Shown: in pieces, positions 8,661-17,182 of the stretch | How the letters are laid out: the number at the start of each line of letters is the position of its first letter | Numbering within the stretch: the first letter of the stretch is position 1 | Notes under the pieces: model-generated | Told to the model about the DNA's origin: nothing | Seen by the model: only the letters and a program-made list of their open reading frames with translations | Databases searched by the model: none | Made by a program: the position numbers and the translations under genes | Origin: Methylobacterium sp. J-088 | GTDB lineage: Bacteria; Pseudomonadota; Alphaproteobacteria; Rhizobiales; Beijerinckiaceae | NCBI RefSeq assembly: GCF_022829295.1 | Contig: NZ_JAKSYH010000031.1 | Location: 29,931 to 93,930, forward strand | DNA: 64,000 nt | Direction of reading: 5' to 3'

Positions 8661-9166
8661 GTCGGCCCGCGCGCCGTCGCGGCGTCCTCCGTCCTGCCGA
8701 CCTGCACGAGGCCGAGGCCCACCGCCAACATGGCGCCGCCCCAGAGCAGGAAGCCGAGATCCCAGTAGAGCCAGTGCGCCCGCGGCATCAGCTCGTTGAC
8801 GTGATGGACGCCGAGCACCTCGTGGTCGATCACGCCCTCAACGAGGTTGAACACGCCCCAGCCGATCAGCACCGACCCGCCGAGGAGCTTGCCGGACCAG
8901 ACGAGATGCGTGCGGTGCGCCGCGCGCCAGAGGACGAACAATCCAAGCACGACGAACACGTAGGTCGCGCTGTGGAAAATGCCGTCCCATCGGGTGTTCA
9001 GCTCGAGATTGGCGATCGAATCGATTGGATACCAGCTGCTCACCATGTGGTGCCATTGGAGCACCTGATGCAGCACGATCCCATCGAAGAAGCCGCCGAG
9101 CCCGAGCCCGAACAGGAGGCCGGCGCTCAAGGGAAATTCCCGCGTGTTGGCCGCGTCCATGCTCAT
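8657..9166 (-). CDS. DUF2243 integral membrane protein
   Basis: The 169-residue protein has four predicted membrane helices with the conserved histidine-rich pattern DGIVLHQVLQWHHM, HSATYVF, NLVEGVIDHEVLGVHHV and RAHWLYWDLGFL that defines DUF2243. The conserved histidines within helices suggest metal or haem binding, but no function is established. Its start overlaps the OPT transporter stop and its stop overlaps the start of a 51-residue membrane protein, giving a tight three-gene operon. Confidence 0.9.
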   Translation of the reverse strand: MSMDAANTREFPLSAGLLFGLGLGGFFDGIVLHQVLQWHHMVSSWYPIDSIANLELNTRWDGIFHSATYVFVVLGLFVLWRAAHRTHLVWSGKLLGGSVLIGWGVFNLVEGVIDHEVLGVHHVNELMPRAHWLYWDLGFLLWGGAMLAVGLGLVQVGRTEDAATARGPT

Positions 9167-11169
9167 GGCCGGGGCTCAGGGCGGCCCGGAGTCGAAACCA
9201 TCCGAAAGTAGACCGCCAAAGCTGCCAGGAACACCGCGAGCCCGAGCCCGGCCGCGTAGGGCGCGAAGCCTTTTCCGGCGAGCGCCAGCGACGCGCTGTG
9301 CCCCGCCATAAGATCGGCACCGGCGAGCAGGACGCCGACGCAGCTCTCCCCGACCAAAAAGCCGGAGGCGAGGAGGACGCCGCGGCGGCGGGCGGCGCCC
9401 ACCGCCGTGTCGGCCTTCTTGTCGCCCTTGGCCCCGATCCGGGCGCTCAACCGGCGCTCGGCCACCCAGCCGAGCACGCCGCCGATGGCGATCGTCATCT
9501 CGACGGAGAGCGGCAGGTACATGCCGATCCCGACCGTCAGCGCCGGGAAGGTGAAGGCGCGCCGCTTCAGCCACGTCTCCATGGCGACCAGCACCACTCC
9601 GAGCCCGGCACCGATCAGCACCATGCGCCAGGGCAGTTCGCTGTGGACGATGCCGTTAGCGATCTGGGTCATCAGGGCGGCCTGGGGCGCCGGCATGGCG
9701 CTCGCCGCATCCTGGCCCTCGCGCAGCGGCGCGCCGACGAAGCCGTAGGCCTCATAGAGCAGCGACAGGATCGGGGCGATCACCACGGCCCCGATCCCGA
9801 CGCCGAGGATCAGGGCGACCTGCTGGTGCCAGGGCGTGGCGCCGAGCACCTGCCCGGTCTTCAGGTCCTGCAGGTTGTCGTTGGCGATCGAGGAGGTCGT
9901 GACGATGACGGCCGTCAGCAGCAGGGTCATGCCGGTGACGAACCGGTCGCCCTCCGGCCCGGCGGAATGGCCGAGGATCAGCGGCAGCAGCAGCGCGGTC
10001 GCCATCGTGGTCAGGATGCCGATCCCGGAGATCGGGCTCGACGACGAGCCCAGCAGCCCCGCGAGGTAGCCGCAGGCCGCCGCCATCAGGAAGCCGAACA
10101 GGATCGTGAACAAAGTCGCGGACAGGGCCAGCACGATCAGCACGCCGCCGAGATCGGCAGGCTTGGCGAACACCCAGAACAGGCCCGCCAGCGGCACCCC
10201 CAGCGCCACCGTCCCGGCGGCGACCCAGGTGATCGGCAGGTCACGCTCCTCGCGGGGATGGTCCCTGCCGAGGCCGCCGGCGCCGGACAGGGCCGCGCGG
10301 ATGCTGCCCAGGATCGGTTTCGCCAGCGAGCCGACCGTCCACACGCCGCCGACCGCGATGATCCCAGCCCCCATGAGCCGCACGTGGCTCGACCAGACCG
10401 CCTCGGCCGCCGCCCCGGCGGACTGGCTCGGATCGGGCGACAGGGCGGTGAGCACGGGAACTGCGATCCCCCAGGCGATCACGACCCCGGTCAGCAGCGC
10501 GAGGCAGGCCCCGATCCCCACGAGGTAGCCGACGCCGACCAGTGCCAGCGAGAAGCCGGTCCCGGTGCGGAACACCGCCCCGCCGAGGCTGATCGCCCCG
10601 TTCAGGCCTTCGCCCAGGACCTTCAACCCGGTGGTGGCGAACCCGATCGCCCCGGCCACGCCTGCGGCTGCCATGAGATCGCGCAGGCCGTGGCCGCCCT
10701 CCTCCTCCTGGCCGGTCCGGAGCACCTCGGCGGCGGCGATCCCCTCCGGATAGGGAAGGTCGCTGCCGGCCACGAGGGCGCGGCGCAGGGGGATCGAGAA
10801 CGCGACGCCGAGCAGACCCCCGAGCAGGCAGACCGCGGTGGTCTGCCAGAACGGGAAACCCTGCCAGTGCCCGATAAGGACGAGGCCGGGCAGCGCCAGG
10901 ATGACGTTGCACAACGTGCCGGCGGCCGAAGCCTGCGTCTGCACGATGTTGTTCTCGAGGATGCCGGCGCCGCCCATCAGCCGGAACGCGCCCATCGAGA
11001 TCATCGCGGCCGGGATCGACGACGAGAACGTCATCCCGGTCTTCAACCCCATGTAGAGGTTGGCGGCCATGAAGACGATCGTGATAGCCGCGCCGAGGGC
11101 GATGCCGCGAAGCGTCAACTCGACGGGACTCTGCTGCGTCTTGGGCGGCGTCGGGCTGCGCGCGTCCAT
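9163..11169 (-). CDS. OPT-family oligopeptide or metal-chelate transporter
   Basis: The 668-residue polytopic protein has about 14-16 membrane helices. The N-terminal block LTLRGIALGAAITIVFMAAN, then LYMGLKTGMTFSSSIPAAMI and ILENNIVQTQASAAGTL, are the hallmarks of the bacterial OPT family, which includes proton-coupled uptake systems for oligopeptides and iron chelates. It is the first gene of an operon with DUF2243 and a small membrane protein. Substrate specificity cannot be read from sequence. Confidence 0.93.
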   Translation of the reverse strand: MDARSPTPPKTQQSPVELTLRGIALGAAITIVFMAANLYMGLKTGMTFSSSIPAAMISMGAFRLMGGAGILENNIVQTQASAAGTLCNVILALPGLVLIGHWQGFPFWQTTAVCLLGGLLGVAFSIPLRRALVAGSDLPYPEGIAAAEVLRTGQEEEGGHGLRDLMAAAGVAGAIGFATTGLKVLGEGLNGAISLGGAVFRTGTGFSLALVGVGYLVGIGACLALLTGVVIAWGIAVPVLTALSPDPSQSAGAAAEAVWSSHVRLMGAGIIAVGGVWTVGSLAKPILGSIRAALSGAGGLGRDHPREERDLPITWVAAGTVALGVPLAGLFWVFAKPADLGGVLIVLALSATLFTILFGFLMAAACGYLAGLLGSSSSPISGIGILTTMATALLLPLILGHSAGPEGDRFVTGMTLLLTAVIVTTSSIANDNLQDLKTGQVLGATPWHQQVALILGVGIGAVVIAPILSLLYEAYGFVGAPLREGQDAASAMPAPQAALMTQIANGIVHSELPWRMVLIGAGLGVVLVAMETWLKRRAFTFPALTVGIGMYLPLSVEMTIAIGGVLGWVAERRLSARIGAKGDKKADTAVGAARRRGVLLASGFLVGESCVGVLLAGADLMAGHSASLALAGKGFAPYAAGLGLAVFLAALAVYFRMVSTPGRPEPRP

Positions 11170-11392
11170 CAGTCCCTCTGGCTGTCATAAGCAAACAGCG
11201 CGAGGGTACAAAACTTTCCCGAGACGGTGTTTGCGGCCTTTCGACCAAGCGTTGCAGGTCCCGTTGCCGGCCCCTGGGGCGATCTGACCCGGGTCGTCCC
11301 GCCGGTGAGATGCAGTCATCCGCCGCCCCGGCGGGTTTGGCAGCAGACCGACTGCGCCGTCGGATCCGCTCCGAGACAACCCAGACGCCCCC

Positions 11393-11851
11393 ATGTGGTA
11401 TCTCTACGGCCTTGCGCTGCTGGCCGGCGTCGCGAACGCCATCGAGCCGGGCCAGAATGCGACGCTGGCCAAGGCCACGGGTCAGCCGATGCTGGCCGGA
11501 ATCTTCTGCTTCGCCCTGGCGACCGCCTGCTTCGCAATCATCGTGGTGGTGGCCCGGCGCTTAGACCGGCCGGGCGCCGGGCAGGTGGGCGCCGAGGCTA
11601 TCGCCGCCGTCCCCTGGTGGGCTTGGCCCGGGGGTGTCCTCGGTGCCGCCATCGTCCTGGCGCAGCTCTACGTCTCGGAACAGATCGGCGCCGCGCCTTT
11701 CCTGAGCTGCGTGATCACGGCGGGCGTTATCGGCTCGATCGCCCTCGATCATTACGGGCTTGTCGGGTTCGATCGCCACCCTGCCGGCCGCTGGCGCCTC
11801 GCCGGCGGCATCCTGATGGTCGTCGGCGTCGCCCTGGTGGCGGCGTTCTGA
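11393..11851 (+). CDS. DMT-superfamily (DUF606/YdcZ) membrane protein, first of a tandem pair
   Basis: The 152-residue protein has five hydrophobic helices, with GQNATLAKATG near the start, VPWWAWPGGVLGA in the middle and ALDHYGLVGFDRHP towards the end, which are DUF606 signatures. DUF606 proteins are short relatives of drug/metabolite exporters and often occur in pairs that would form antiparallel dimers. The next gene, 39 bases downstream, is a clear paralogue. The substrate is unknown. Confidence 0.85.
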   Translation: MWYLYGLALLAGVANAIEPGQNATLAKATGQPMLAGIFCFALATACFAIIVVVARRLDRPGAGQVGAEAIAAVPWWAWPGGVLGAAIVLAQLYVSEQIGAAPFLSCVITAGVIGSIALDHYGLVGFDRHPAGRWRLAGGILMVVGVALVAAF

Positions 11852-11890
11852 CGGCCCCACGCATCCCCGCTCCGTCATCAAGGTCTCGGC

Positions 11891-12334
11891 ATGTTGTTCC
11901 TCTACGGGTTCGCGCTGCTGGCCGGCCTCGCCAGCGCGGTCGCGCCGGGCCAGAACGCCACCCTCGCCAAGTCGTTCGCGCGGCCCCTCCCGGCGGGCGT
12001 GGTCAGCCTGCTGGTGAGCCTCGCGACCGTCGGGGTGATCGTGCTGATGACCGGGCAGTTCGGCCTGCCGCGGGCGGACCGCCTCGCCGAGGTTCCCTGG
12101 TGGGCGTGGTTCGGCGGACTGATGAGCGCGGGCCTGATGATGGCGCAGCTCTTCATCGCCAAGAAGATCGGCGCTGCAACCTTCCTCGGGCTGATCGTCA
12201 CCGCGGGGGTGATCACCTCGACCCTGCTCGACCATTTCGGTCTCGTCGGATTCAAGGTCCACCCGGCAAGCCTGTGGCGCATCCTCGGCGGCGCCCTGAT
12301 GATCGGCGGCGTGGGACTCGTCGCGCGGTTCTGA
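11891..12334 (+). CDS. DMT-superfamily (DUF606/YdcZ) membrane protein, second of a tandem pair
   Basis: The 147-residue protein shares GQNATLAKSF, VPWWAWFGGLMSAG and LLDHFGLVGFKVHPA with the preceding gene and has the same five-helix layout, so the two arose by duplication. I expect the products to form a heterodimer in the inner membrane, as for other paired short DMT proteins; this is inference. Charged residues differ between the copies, which would fit opposite membrane orientation. Confidence 0.85.
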   Translation: MLFLYGFALLAGLASAVAPGQNATLAKSFARPLPAGVVSLLVSLATVGVIVLMTGQFGLPRADRLAEVPWWAWFGGLMSAGLMMAQLFIAKKIGAATFLGLIVTAGVITSTLLDHFGLVGFKVHPASLWRILGGALMIGGVGLVARF

Positions 12335-12405
12335 GGGGGGCGTAAGGGATCCCTGTCCATCACTGCGGCGTTTTACCCGATCGCCACCCCTGCCCGGAGC
12401 ATACC

Positions 12406-12630
12406 GTGGGGCTCGCCGCTTTCGCTTTCTTCGTGATCCCCTGGATGGCCGTCGCCGTCTGGCTGTTCCTAAGGCCCGGGGGCTTCCGCCAGGGCGTCCC
12501 AGCGGCGCCCTGGCGCCCGCTCGCGGATTACCCGCCACCGGCGCGGGATCAGCAGCACGCGGCCGAGACGCAGAGCCTCGAATCGGGTTCAGCCCACGAT
12601 GGCAAGCACGCGCCGATCGAAGTGGTCTGA
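12406..12630 (+). CDS. Small single-pass membrane protein, unknown function
   Basis: From a GTG the frame gives 74 residues: one N-terminal membrane helix (about residues 3-22, GLAAFAFFVIPWMAVAVWLF) followed by a polar, proline- and histidine-containing tail. It follows the DUF606 pair on the same strand by 71 bases and ends convergent with egtD. I recognise no family. The hydrophobic helix and compatible codon usage favour a real gene. Confidence 0.5.
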   Translation: MGLAAFAFFVIPWMAVAVWLFLRPGGFRQGVPAAPWRPLADYPPPARDQQHAAETQSLESGSAHDGKHAPIEVV

Positions 12631-12651
12631 CGCCGGGATCAGTCGTCAGGA

Positions 12652-13575
12652 TCAGTCCTCGGCCTGCAACAGATGCAGGTTGAAGCTGCCGCCTTTGGCC
12701 TGCCAGAGGGCGCGCGGCTGCCAGCCGGCCGCGCGGGCGAGCGCCTGGAACGCGTCCGCCGTGTACTTATGCGAGGTGTCGGTCCGGATGCTCTCGGAGG
12801 CCGCGAACGCGATGGCGTTCCCGCCGAGCCGATAGGTTCCGGGCTGCGTCGCCACGAGATGCGCCTCGACGCGGAACGGATCCGGCAGAAGCCGGATTTG
12901 ATGCCGGAAATTCTCGCTGTCGAACTCCGCCCCGCATTCGCGATTGAGCCGGCTGAGGATGTTGCGGTGGAACGCCGCCATCAACCCGTCGGCGGCGCCG
13001 TAGGCGCGCTGCAGGCGCTTGGGGTCGGTGGTCCCGTCCGCACCCACCAGGAACAGGCTGGGACCAAGCGTTTTGCGCGCCCGTTCCAGGAACCGGCCAG
13101 CCTCGGTTGGATCGAAATTGCCGATGCTCGTGCCTGGATAGAAGCCCAGGATACCCCCCGGACCGGCCTGAACCGGCAACGCAACCGGCTTCGAGTAATC
13201 GGCGCAGACCGGCATCATGGCGATGCCCGGATAGTCCGGCGCGAGCCGCCGGATCGCCGCCTCAAGATACGCACCCGAGATGTCGATGGCGACGTAGGCC
13301 GCGGGTTCGGGGAGCGCGTCGAGCAGCGTGCGGATCTTGCGGCTCGCGCCACTACCGAACTCGACCACGGTAACGCCCGGCCGGACCTGCCGCGCCACAT
13401 CGGCGGAGGCCTGGGGCAGGAGCGCGGTCTCCTGGGCGGTCGGGTAGTAGTCGGCGCTGTGGCAGATCCGGTCGAACAGATCGGAGCCGGTCTCGTCCCA
13501 GAGGTATTTTCCGGGCAGCGTCTTCGGCACGGCGGTCAGGCCCGCGAGGGCGTCTCGGAGGAACGCGTCGCTCAT
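12652..13575 (-). CDS. egtD: L-histidine N-alpha-methyltransferase (ergothioneine biosynthesis)
   Basis: From the ATG at 13575 the protein has 307 residues. LPGKYLWDETGSDLFDRIC, YYPTAQETALL, the SAM-binding VVEFGSGASRKIRTLLDAL and DISGAYLEAA are diagnostic of EgtD, which trimethylates histidine to hercynine. GFYPGTSIGNFDP is also conserved in the family. The ATG overlaps the stop of the upstream methyltransferase gene (ATGA), so the two are coupled. EgtB, the sulfoxide synthase that normally accompanies EgtD, is not within this window. Ergothioneine production is known in Methylobacterium. Confidence 0.95.
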   Translation of the reverse strand: MSDAFLRDALAGLTAVPKTLPGKYLWDETGSDLFDRICHSADYYPTAQETALLPQASADVARQVRPGVTVVEFGSGASRKIRTLLDALPEPAAYVAIDISGAYLEAAIRRLAPDYPGIAMMPVCADYSKPVALPVQAGPGGILGFYPGTSIGNFDPTEAGRFLERARKTLGPSLFLVGADGTTDPKRLQRAYGAADGLMAAFHRNILSRLNRECGAEFDSENFRHQIRLLPDPFRVEAHLVATQPGTYRLGGNAIAFAASESIRTDTSHKYTADAFQALARAAGWQPRALWQAKGGSFNLHLLQAED

Positions 13576-14549
13576 GGCCGCGACCCCGGGCGCGTGGCCG
13601 TGAGGACGACCAGGGCGAGGCGCTCCACCGCGTCGTAGGCCTCGGTCGCCAGTTCCTCGCCGTACGCGTCGGGATCGAACTCGCGATAGGCCCAGTCCAG
13701 GCCCGCGCCGGTGCACAGCTCGGCTACGGCGTCGCGGAACGGGTCCTTCCCTTCGACGATGGCCGCGCCGGTGAACAGGACCAGAGTACCACCGGGCGCG
13801 AGACGCTCCACCGCCTGCTCGGCCACGGCGAGCGACAGGCCGGCCCCGAACGGGCCGCCGCCATCCCGATAGGCCCGCGCGGCGGGGTCGATCATGAAGG
13901 GCGGGTTCGACACGATCAGGTCGAACGAACCCTCGACATCGCGCAGCATGTCGCTGCGGCGGACCACGACGCTTTCGGTCCCGGCGAGGCGAGCGTTGAC
14001 CTGGGCCGCCCGCATGGCGGCAGGGTTGATGTCGACCAGCACGATTTCGGCGCCCGGTTTGCGCTTGGCGATGCAGATCCCGGCGGCGCCCGAGCCACAG
14101 CCGAGATCGGCTGCCCGGCGCACCGGCGCGGTTCGACCCTCGACGTAGGCGATCACCGCGCCCACGAAGCGCATCGTGTCGGGGCCGAAGAACACCGCGT
14201 CGGCGGCGCTCGGCGGGTAGGCGGAATGGACGAAGAGTTCGTCGTCGAGGCTGGAGAACCGGAGCGTGGGCCGCAGGAGCGGACCGTCCTCCACCACGGC
14301 GCCGGCTTCGCGCATCAGACGCAGGATCGGCTCGGGGAGCAGCCCGGCCCGGAACGGCCGGCTCCAGCCGAACACGTCGCGCAGGGCCTGCGCCTCGGCG
14401 TTGCGCGGCCGCATGTTGACGTGGGCGTGGCTCGCCGGGGTCACCGTGGTGAAGCTGTAGCCCGTGTCGCGCACGGCGCGCGCCAGGTCCAGTACGGCCG
14501 CCTCGTCGGCGGGGAACACGTGTTGGGGAAACGGTTCGGATCGCGTCAT
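13572..14549 (-). CDS. Class I SAM-dependent methyltransferase with NPPF motif
   Basis: From the ATG at 14549, with GAGGACC upstream, the protein has 325 residues. The C-terminal two-thirds form a Rossmann methyltransferase: ADLGCGSGAAGICIA (motif I), VLVDINPAAMRAAQVNA, and NPPF in FDLIVSNPPFMIDPA, the amide- or base-methylating signature of HemK/PrmC-like enzymes. The N-terminal 140 residues contain HVNMRPRNAEAQAL and look like a separate substrate-recognition part. It is translationally coupled to egtD. Whether it serves ergothioneine metabolism or methylates a protein or RNA is unknown. Confidence 0.8.
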   Translation of the reverse strand: MTRSEPFPQHVFPADEAAVLDLARAVRDTGYSFTTVTPASHAHVNMRPRNAEAQALRDVFGWSRPFRAGLLPEPILRLMREAGAVVEDGPLLRPTLRFSSLDDELFVHSAYPPSAADAVFFGPDTMRFVGAVIAYVEGRTAPVRRAADLGCGSGAAGICIAKRKPGAEIVLVDINPAAMRAAQVNARLAGTESVVVRRSDMLRDVEGSFDLIVSNPPFMIDPAARAYRDGGGPFGAGLSLAVAEQAVERLAPGGTLVLFTGAAIVEGKDPFRDAVAELCTGAGLDWAYREFDPDAYGEELATEAYDAVERLALVVLTATRPGSRP

Positions 14550-15162
14550 CGGCCGGTCCTCAGCTGTCCATCTGGCGCGCCCGGCAGGCGCCGAACCAGA
14601 GGGTCTCGGCCGCCTGCCGGGCGTTCCAGGGTGCGGTCGCCGACCCGCGGGTACGGGCAGGTCCTGTCGTCGGGCGCGGTCGCACCTACCGCCGGCCGAA
14701 TGGCCGCGGTCTGGCATTTGATAGAATGCCAGGAAAACCGACCACTCCAGGTGTTGTTTCAACTGAGAAACCGGCAATTTCTATAATTAATCTATGTTAA
14801 TACAGTGTTGTTGGGTGAAAAAACGCCTTTATTTTTTCGTCTGCATGAAGTGATCTTGGATGGACCTGCCGACCCTCCGCAGCACTGCCATGATCACTCT
14901 TCCATCAATCCGCAGGAGACGGGTTCCTACGGCCCTCCCCCGCCGAAGGGCGAGCGGGTTCGACATTGGGTCCGGAAAGGCCGCAGCCAGGGGCGAGCGC
15001 GGATCGTGTTCTCAGCAGGCGCCTGCGGATCCACACCCACAGAGACCGAAAGACCACGCTCACGCTGTCGTGTCCCCGCCATGGGGCGGCATTAACGATC
15101 CGCTCACCATGAAAATCTAGCGCATCCGACAGAAACGGCGCATCCGCGCCGGTCGGGCGCTG
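14550..15162. other. Gene-less region of about 610 bases with a low-GC core
   Basis: The region separates divergent genes. It holds the 22-bp inverted repeat at 14711-14732 and an AT-rich stretch at about 14756-14845 that contains TATAAT (14782-14787). I see no coding frame with support and no recognisable structured RNA. The AT-rich part is the likely promoter zone for one or both flanking genes. Confidence 0.45.
14711..14732. promoter_or_regulatory. Inverted repeat upstream of the methyltransferase-egtD pair, candidate operator
   Basis: CTGGCATT and AATGCCAG form perfect 8-bp arms around the six bases TGATAG. It lies about 160 bases before the methyltransferase start and beside the AT-rich promoter-like zone. 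The spacing suits a dimeric regulator. No regulator gene is adjacent, so the assignment is tentative. Confidence 0.35.
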
Positions 15163-15741
15163 ATGATGAACGCCGTCGATTCCTTGTCTATCTGGGCGGT
15201 CTCGGCCGCGGCCCATCTCGATCTGTTCGGATCGCTGGGCCTGTGCCTGGGCTTTACGGCCGGCATCATGCCGCGGCGGGACCGGATCCTGCTGGCCTCT
15301 GCCGCCTGCGCGGCCGCCTTCGGCGTCCACTATCTGACGCTCGGGGCGCTCACCGGCACCGCCATGTGCGCCATCTCGGTGCTACAGAGCCTCGTCGCGC
15401 TGACCTGCCTCGGCCGTCCGGGCCGGAGCGTCTGGGTGCCGCCCCTGTTCGCGGCAACCACCCTCGCAGCGGCCTGCCTGACGGCTGCCACCTGGAACGG
15501 CTGGCCCTCGGCCTGCGCGGCCCTCGGCACGCTGCTCGCCACGGGGGCTCGCCTCCATGCGGCACCGCAGCCCATGCGCCTGTTCTTCCTCGGTGCCTCC
15601 CTGTGCTGGGCCGGGCACAACCTCCTGGTCGGCTCGGTCTTCGGCCTGACCTGCGACCTGCTGACGATTTCCGGCCTGACGATCGCCCTGCTGCGTGCCC
15701 TTCCGGCTCGCCCGGCCACGCCGGTCGGCCTGCGGGCGTAA
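15163..15741 (+). CDS. YgjV-family inner membrane protein
   Basis: The 192-residue protein has about six membrane helices. LDLFGSLGLCLGFTAGIMPR, FGVHYLTLGALTGTAMC and the C-terminal CWAGHNLLVGSVFG match the YgjV family of bacterial inner membrane proteins, which have no established activity. It is a single gene after a long intergenic region. Either of the two first ATG codons could start it; 15163 and 15166 are adjacent. Confidence 0.75.
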   Translation: MMNAVDSLSIWAVSAAAHLDLFGSLGLCLGFTAGIMPRRDRILLASAACAAAFGVHYLTLGALTGTAMCAISVLQSLVALTCLGRPGRSVWVPPLFAATTLAAACLTAATWNGWPSACAALGTLLATGARLHAAPQPMRLFFLGASLCWAGHNLLVGSVFGLTCDLLTISGLTIALLRALPARPATPVGLRA

Positions 15742-15747
15742 CTCGAT

Positions 15748-15789
15748 CGCTCTCAGCCGACGTGGACACCTGTTCGGCACAAGAGAGCG
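15748..15789. repeat. Family A palindromic intergenic repeat, copy 1
   Basis: CGCTCT and AGAGCG arms enclose GCCGACGTGGACACCTGTTCGGC. It is the reverse-orientation relative of the copies at 27387-27431 and 38141-38188 (core GCCGAACCGGTGTCCACTTCGGC). It lies seven bases after the YgjV gene stop and directly before a family B repeat. Confidence 0.75.
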
Positions 15790-15790
15790 G

Positions 15791-15850
15791 GTGACAACAA
15801 CGGCTTAGAGCCATGCGCGTTTGCAACGTGATCGGGCACGGCTCTCAGGA
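15791..15850. repeat. Family B intergenic repeat, copy 1
   Basis: The sequence ACAACAACGGCTTAGAGCC, then GCAACG and GATCGGGCACGGCTCT, recurs with small indels at 17580-17635. It is non-coding and sits between the YgjV and DUF4336 genes. Its function is unknown. Confidence 0.7.
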
Positions 15851-15957
15851 TACGCTGCCCCTGCGGCGATCCACCCCGGAAACTCCGCAGGCCTTCAGCG
15901 TTCCGGTAAAGCCAATCCTGGCGCGCGAGGCCGCCGGCCTTCGAACGGAGATCCCGT

Positions 15958-16698
15958 TTGTCAAAGGCCACCTACCCCCCGCTCGACGTACTCAAGCCGG
16001 TGGCCGAGGGCGTCTGGATCGTCGACAGCGGACCGCTGCGCGCCCTCGGCATCCCGCTGCCCGTCCGGATGACGATCATCCGACTTCGCGATGGCGCGCT
16101 CTGGCTGCACTCGCCGACGCGCTACGACCCACGCCTGCACCGGGACATCGCGTCGCTGGGGCCGATCCGCCATCTGGTCGCGCCGAACATCGCGCATTGG
16201 ACCTACCTGAAAGCGTGGCAGGACCATTGCCCGGATGCGCTGACCTGGGCGGCCCCGAACCTGCGCCAGCGCGGGCAGGTCCGGCGCTCCGGCCTTCGGG
16301 TCGACCGGGTGCTGGAGGATGCGGCGCCGTCCGAATGGGCCTCGGACCTGCGCCAGACCATTGTCCCCGGCGGCCTCCGGTTTCGGGAAGTCGGCTTCTT
16401 CCACGGGCCGAGCCGGACCCTGATCCTAACCGACCTCGTCCTCAACCTCGAACCGGCCAAGATGCCGGCGCTGCTGCGGCCGTTCCTGCGGCTGGCCCGC
16501 ATGACCACGCCCCACGGCCAGCCGCCACCCTATCTGCGCCTCGTCGTCAAACTGCGTCGACAGGCGGCCGCACGGGCGGCTGCGGAACTCGTCGCGCTGA
16601 AGCCGGAACGGGTCATCTTCGCACATGGATTGTGGTTCGCGGGGGATGCGACCGCGCGCCTGTGCCACGCCCTGCGCTGGCTCGGACGGTTCACCTGA
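15958..16698 (+). CDS. DUF4336 protein (metallo-beta-lactamase-like fold)
   Basis: The TTG at 15958 is preceded by GGAG at suitable spacing and gives 246 residues beginning MSKATYPPLDVLKPVAEGVW. The order VAEGVWIVDSG, MTIIRLRDGALWLHSPT, HLVAPNIAHWTYLKAW, TLILTDLVLNLE and VIFAHGLWF is that of DUF4336 proteins, which share the MBL core, with several but not all metal-ligand histidines retained. The activity is unknown. It stands alone, convergent with a small hypothetical gene. Confidence 0.8.
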   Translation: MSKATYPPLDVLKPVAEGVWIVDSGPLRALGIPLPVRMTIIRLRDGALWLHSPTRYDPRLHRDIASLGPIRHLVAPNIAHWTYLKAWQDHCPDALTWAAPNLRQRGQVRRSGLRVDRVLEDAAPSEWASDLRQTIVPGGLRFREVGFFHGPSRTLILTDLVLNLEPAKMPALLRPFLRLARMTTPHGQPPPYLRLVVKLRRQAAARAAAELVALKPERVIFAHGLWFAGDATARLCHALRWLGRFT

Positions 16699-16722
16699 GA
16701 GCGCGCCGGACCGCGACCCGCT

Positions 16723-16968
16723 TCAGGAGTCGGTAGCGAGCTGCCGCAGGATCCAGGCCTGCGCGGCGGCGAGATCCGCGAAGGTCGGCGGACAGATCGG
16801 GTCGACCGGACCGAACCCGGCTTCCAAGAACCACTTGCCCGCATCGGCCCCGTGCTGCTGCGAGAGACGGACCAGCACCGCCACGAGGAAACCATCCGCG
16901 AAAACGAGCTGGCTTTCGGCATCGTCGCTCTTCGTCGCGACCTGCGCGGGTTGCAGGTTCAGGATCAT
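16723..16968 (-). CDS. Hypothetical 81-residue protein
   Basis: The product MILNLQPAQVATKSDDAESQ continues with LVFADGFLVAVLVRLS and AGKWFLEAGFGP and is acidic, soluble and without cysteines. I believe close relatives occur in methylobacteria, but I recognise no domain. It converges with the DUF4336 gene 24 bases away. The amphipathic composition and codon use support a real gene. Confidence 0.6.
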   Translation of the reverse strand: MILNLQPAQVATKSDDAESQLVFADGFLVAVLVRLSQQHGADAGKWFLEAGFGPVDPICPPTFADLAAAQAWILRQLATDS

Positions 16969-17182
16969 GGGGCGCCCGGCTTTCCATCGCGCGTCCGGCG
17001 AGCGGATGTGCAGCGACGGGACGTGCTCCGCAGCGTTCCGCGCCTACCTGTCCAATCAGCCCCCCACACCGAAGTTCCTGACCGGCACCGCCCCGGAACA
17101 CCGCTGACACCGCCTGGTTTGCCGGGCATGGCCGGCTGCCGACCCCGGACCAATGGACCGGACGCGCGGAGCAGGGTGTCTC

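Noticed and set aside
9025..11190. 721-residue open frame on the plus strand opposite the OPT transporter
   Set aside because: Its composition (Gln, His, Arg, Asp, Gly-rich) is that of an antisense shadow in GC-rich DNA; the opposite strand encodes a clear transporter.
14550..14777. 76-residue upstream extension of the NPPF methyltransferase
   Set aside because: It covers the promoter-like inverted repeat and is followed by an ATG with a good ribosome site at 14549.
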